Positions 37,324 to 38,527 of a stretch of DNA of 38,527 bases are shown here, in pieces; position 1 is the stretch's first letter, and each line of letters starts with the position of its first letter. The notes beneath the pieces are model-generated. The model did no database searches and was not told the origin of the DNA. It worked only from the letters and a program-made list of their open reading frames with translations. Source of the DNA: a virus; the IMG/VR virus record IMGVR_UViG_3300019360_000021, positions 1-38,527 of that record; one strand, 5' to 3'. Both the position numbers and the translations under genes were made by a program.

Positions 37324-38177
37324 GCGTCGTCGACCAGGAATTCGATGAACCAGAACTTGTCGACCTTGCGCAGATCGATGCGCGCCGCGTTCTCGACGAT
37401 GAAACTGCGGACGTTGCGGCGATGGATCCACCATTGATCGCCGCCCTGCTGCGGGGTGCGCTCGGTGCCGCGCTTGGTGGCCTTGATCCAGCCCTTCTCG
37501 CACCAGTTCGCAACCGTGGACCCGTCCAGTCCCAAGCACACCGCCAGCCCGGTCGCGGTAAAATGGTTGGGATCATGGCGATCGAGCCGGAGGCGTTTCA
37601 CCTTGTTGTGGATCGCCGCCTCCGAACGATGGAAGCCGCGATTGCGCAGCAGGCGCTGCAAGACTGCATCGGACTTGTGTGCATTTGCCTCGAGCACGTC
37701 CTCTTCGGCCCCCGTCCAATCGGGTTGCTTGAAGCGGGGTGCGACGAGGCCAAGCTGGCGGGCGCGGCCACTTACCCACCAGCGCGGCCGTTGCAGGCGG
37801 GTTGCAAGTTCATTGACCTCGCCGCGGCCGATCCTGTCGCTCTGGTAGACGCGTCGGATCTGTTCATCGATCTCCGGCGATGGCGGCCACGCGTTGAGCG
37901 GGTGGTCGGAACGCTTGGCGGATTTGAGCCCGAGAATATTGGCGCGCGCATAGATCGAAATCGGCGAGCGGTTAGGCAGCAACGGCATGCAGGCCCGTAG
38001 CCCACCATTTGGGTAGTGCTCGCGCAGAATTTTTTCCTCGCGCGTCGTCCAGTAGTAGCGGCGACGTTGTGGCATCACCGCCGGCAGTGTCGTGATCGCT
38101 TCGGACGTCGACGTCGACGGCGACTGGGCGAATTCGCTCATGCTGCCTGCTGCAGGCCCGTCGACCGGCCGGCTCAT
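37320..38177 (-). CDS. DNA-binding protein with Myb/SANT-like repeats
   Basis: A 285-residue protein from ATG 38177 (ATGA overlap); another ATG is at 38141. Two Myb/SANT-like motifs are visible: YYWTTREEKILREHYPNGGL, followed by SPISIYARANILGL, and later DWTGAEEDVLEANAHKSDAV with AAIHNKVKRLRL. A further HTH-like segment, ATGLAVCLGLDGSTVANWCE, follows. Such proteins in phage replication modules bind DNA as regulators or origin recognition factors. Being just upstream of primase, helicase and iterons, it is the best candidate initiator. Confidence 0.7.
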   Translation of the reverse strand: MSRPVDGPAAGSMSEFAQSPSTSTSEAITTLPAVMPQRRRYYWTTREEKILREHYPNGGLRACMPLLPNRSPISIYARANILGLKSAKRSDHPLNAWPPSPEIDEQIRRVYQSDRIGRGEVNELATRLQRPRWWVSGRARQLGLVAPRFKQPDWTGAEEDVLEANAHKSDAVLQRLLRNRGFHRSEAAIHNKVKRLRLDRHDPNHFTATGLAVCLGLDGSTVANWCEKGWIKATKRGTERTPQQGGDQWWIHRRNVRSFIVENAARIDLRKVDKFWFIEFLVDDA

Positions 38178-38527
38178 CCCAGCACCGCGGCGAGCGCGGC
38201 CTCCCGCCCGATGATCGGCCGCAGTTTCGCGTATAGCTTCCGCACGGCCGCATCCATGGCCGGCAGGAGCCGAGCGCTTTCGGCCCACGCGGCCTTGCGG
38301 GCCGCGCTGATCCTGGCGCGCACCGCCGGGTCGGCCAACGCGGCCTTGCTGGCCGCGCTCATCCTGGCGCGCACCGCCGGGTCGGCCAACGCGGCCTTGC
38401 GGGTCGCGCTCATCCTGGCGCGCACCGCCGGGTCGGCCAACGCGGCCTTGCGGGCCGCGCTCATCCTGGCGCGCACCGCCGGGTCGGCCAACGCGGCCTT
38501 GCGGGCCGCGCTCATCCTGGCGCGCAC
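38174..38527 (-). CDS. Tandem 17-residue repeat protein, C-terminal part
   Basis: Continuation of the gene at 1-129 after the contig is circularised (15-bp terminal overlap). Here five repeats of the type ADPAVRARMSAARKAAL are followed by a unique C-terminal tail, ESARLLPAMDAAVRKLYAKL then IGREAALAAVLG, which looks like a short helical bundle. Stop TGA overlaps the next start. The open 5' end (GTG at 38527) is not a true start. Its repeats are near-identical DNA, so length variation by slippage is expected. Confidence 0.7.
   Translation of the reverse strand: MRARMSAARKAALADPAVRARMSAARKAALADPAVRARMSATRKAALADPAVRARMSAASKAALADPAVRARISAARKAAWAESARLLPAMDAAVRKLYAKLRPIIGREAALAAVLG
38285..38527. 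repeat. 51-bp in-frame tandem repeat, right contig end
   Basis: About five near-identical units (the last incomplete) of the repeat that also covers 1-115. Every unit keeps the frame, and substitutions are mainly at single bases, so recent expansion or collapse is likely. Confidence 0.85.

Overview
The window looks like an almost complete genome of a temperate, short-tailed (podovirus-type) phage or prophage of a very GC-rich bacterium, probably in the Pseudomonadota. The gene set and order (small terminase candidate, TerL, portal, Bbp19-like protein, scaffold, capsid, tail tube A/B, internal virion proteins, T7-type tail fibre) recall Bordetella BPP-1 or Burkholderia BcepC6B-like podoviruses; this is by inspection, not database search. 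The last 15 bases repeat the first 15, and joining them continues one reading frame through a 51-bp tandem repeat, so the contig is most likely a circular or circularly permuted genome of about 38.5 kb that broke in a repeat.

Two transcription programmes diverge from a repressor/Cro-type switch at about 1.76-1.86 kb. Rightward lies a lysogeny arm (1855-5868): XRE repressor, lipoprotein, terminator, then a new promoter fused to a perfect bacterial parS site (2700-2715). It continues with small soluble and exported proteins, an excisionase-like HTH protein, a tyrosine integrase and a small last gene. Behind it (5869-6752) is a non-coding stretch with a terminator, a type II tRNA-like gene with an abnormal anticodon arm, and attP: a 45-bp copy of the 3' half of a tRNA-Arg(UCU) flanked by repeats that look like integrase arm sites.

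Leftward everything is on the minus strand. From the Cro-like gene the reading order runs through small early regulators, crosses the contig ends inside the repeat protein, then goes from 38.2 kb down to 6.75 kb: Myb/SANT-like DNA-binding protein, Toprim primase, SF3-like helicase, a strongly palindromic iteron array (candidate origin, 34095-34370), packaging genes, a promoter-terminator pair like lambda PR'/tR' (30.0-30.16 kb), structural genes, tail fibre and a lysis cassette (holin-like proteins, lipoprotein, virion lysozyme-like protein, transglutaminase-like peptidase).

Most gene junctions are 1-4 base start/stop overlaps. Many of the remaining gaps carry special elements: heptameric tandem repeats (seven arrays, two of them inside signal-peptide codons), REP-like palindromes, hairpins, the origin, or attP. 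The most unusual items are the chromosomal-type parS in the lysogeny promoter, the nested inverted-repeat origin, the heptamer arrays, and a cassette of two exported proteins plus an esterase inside the head module.
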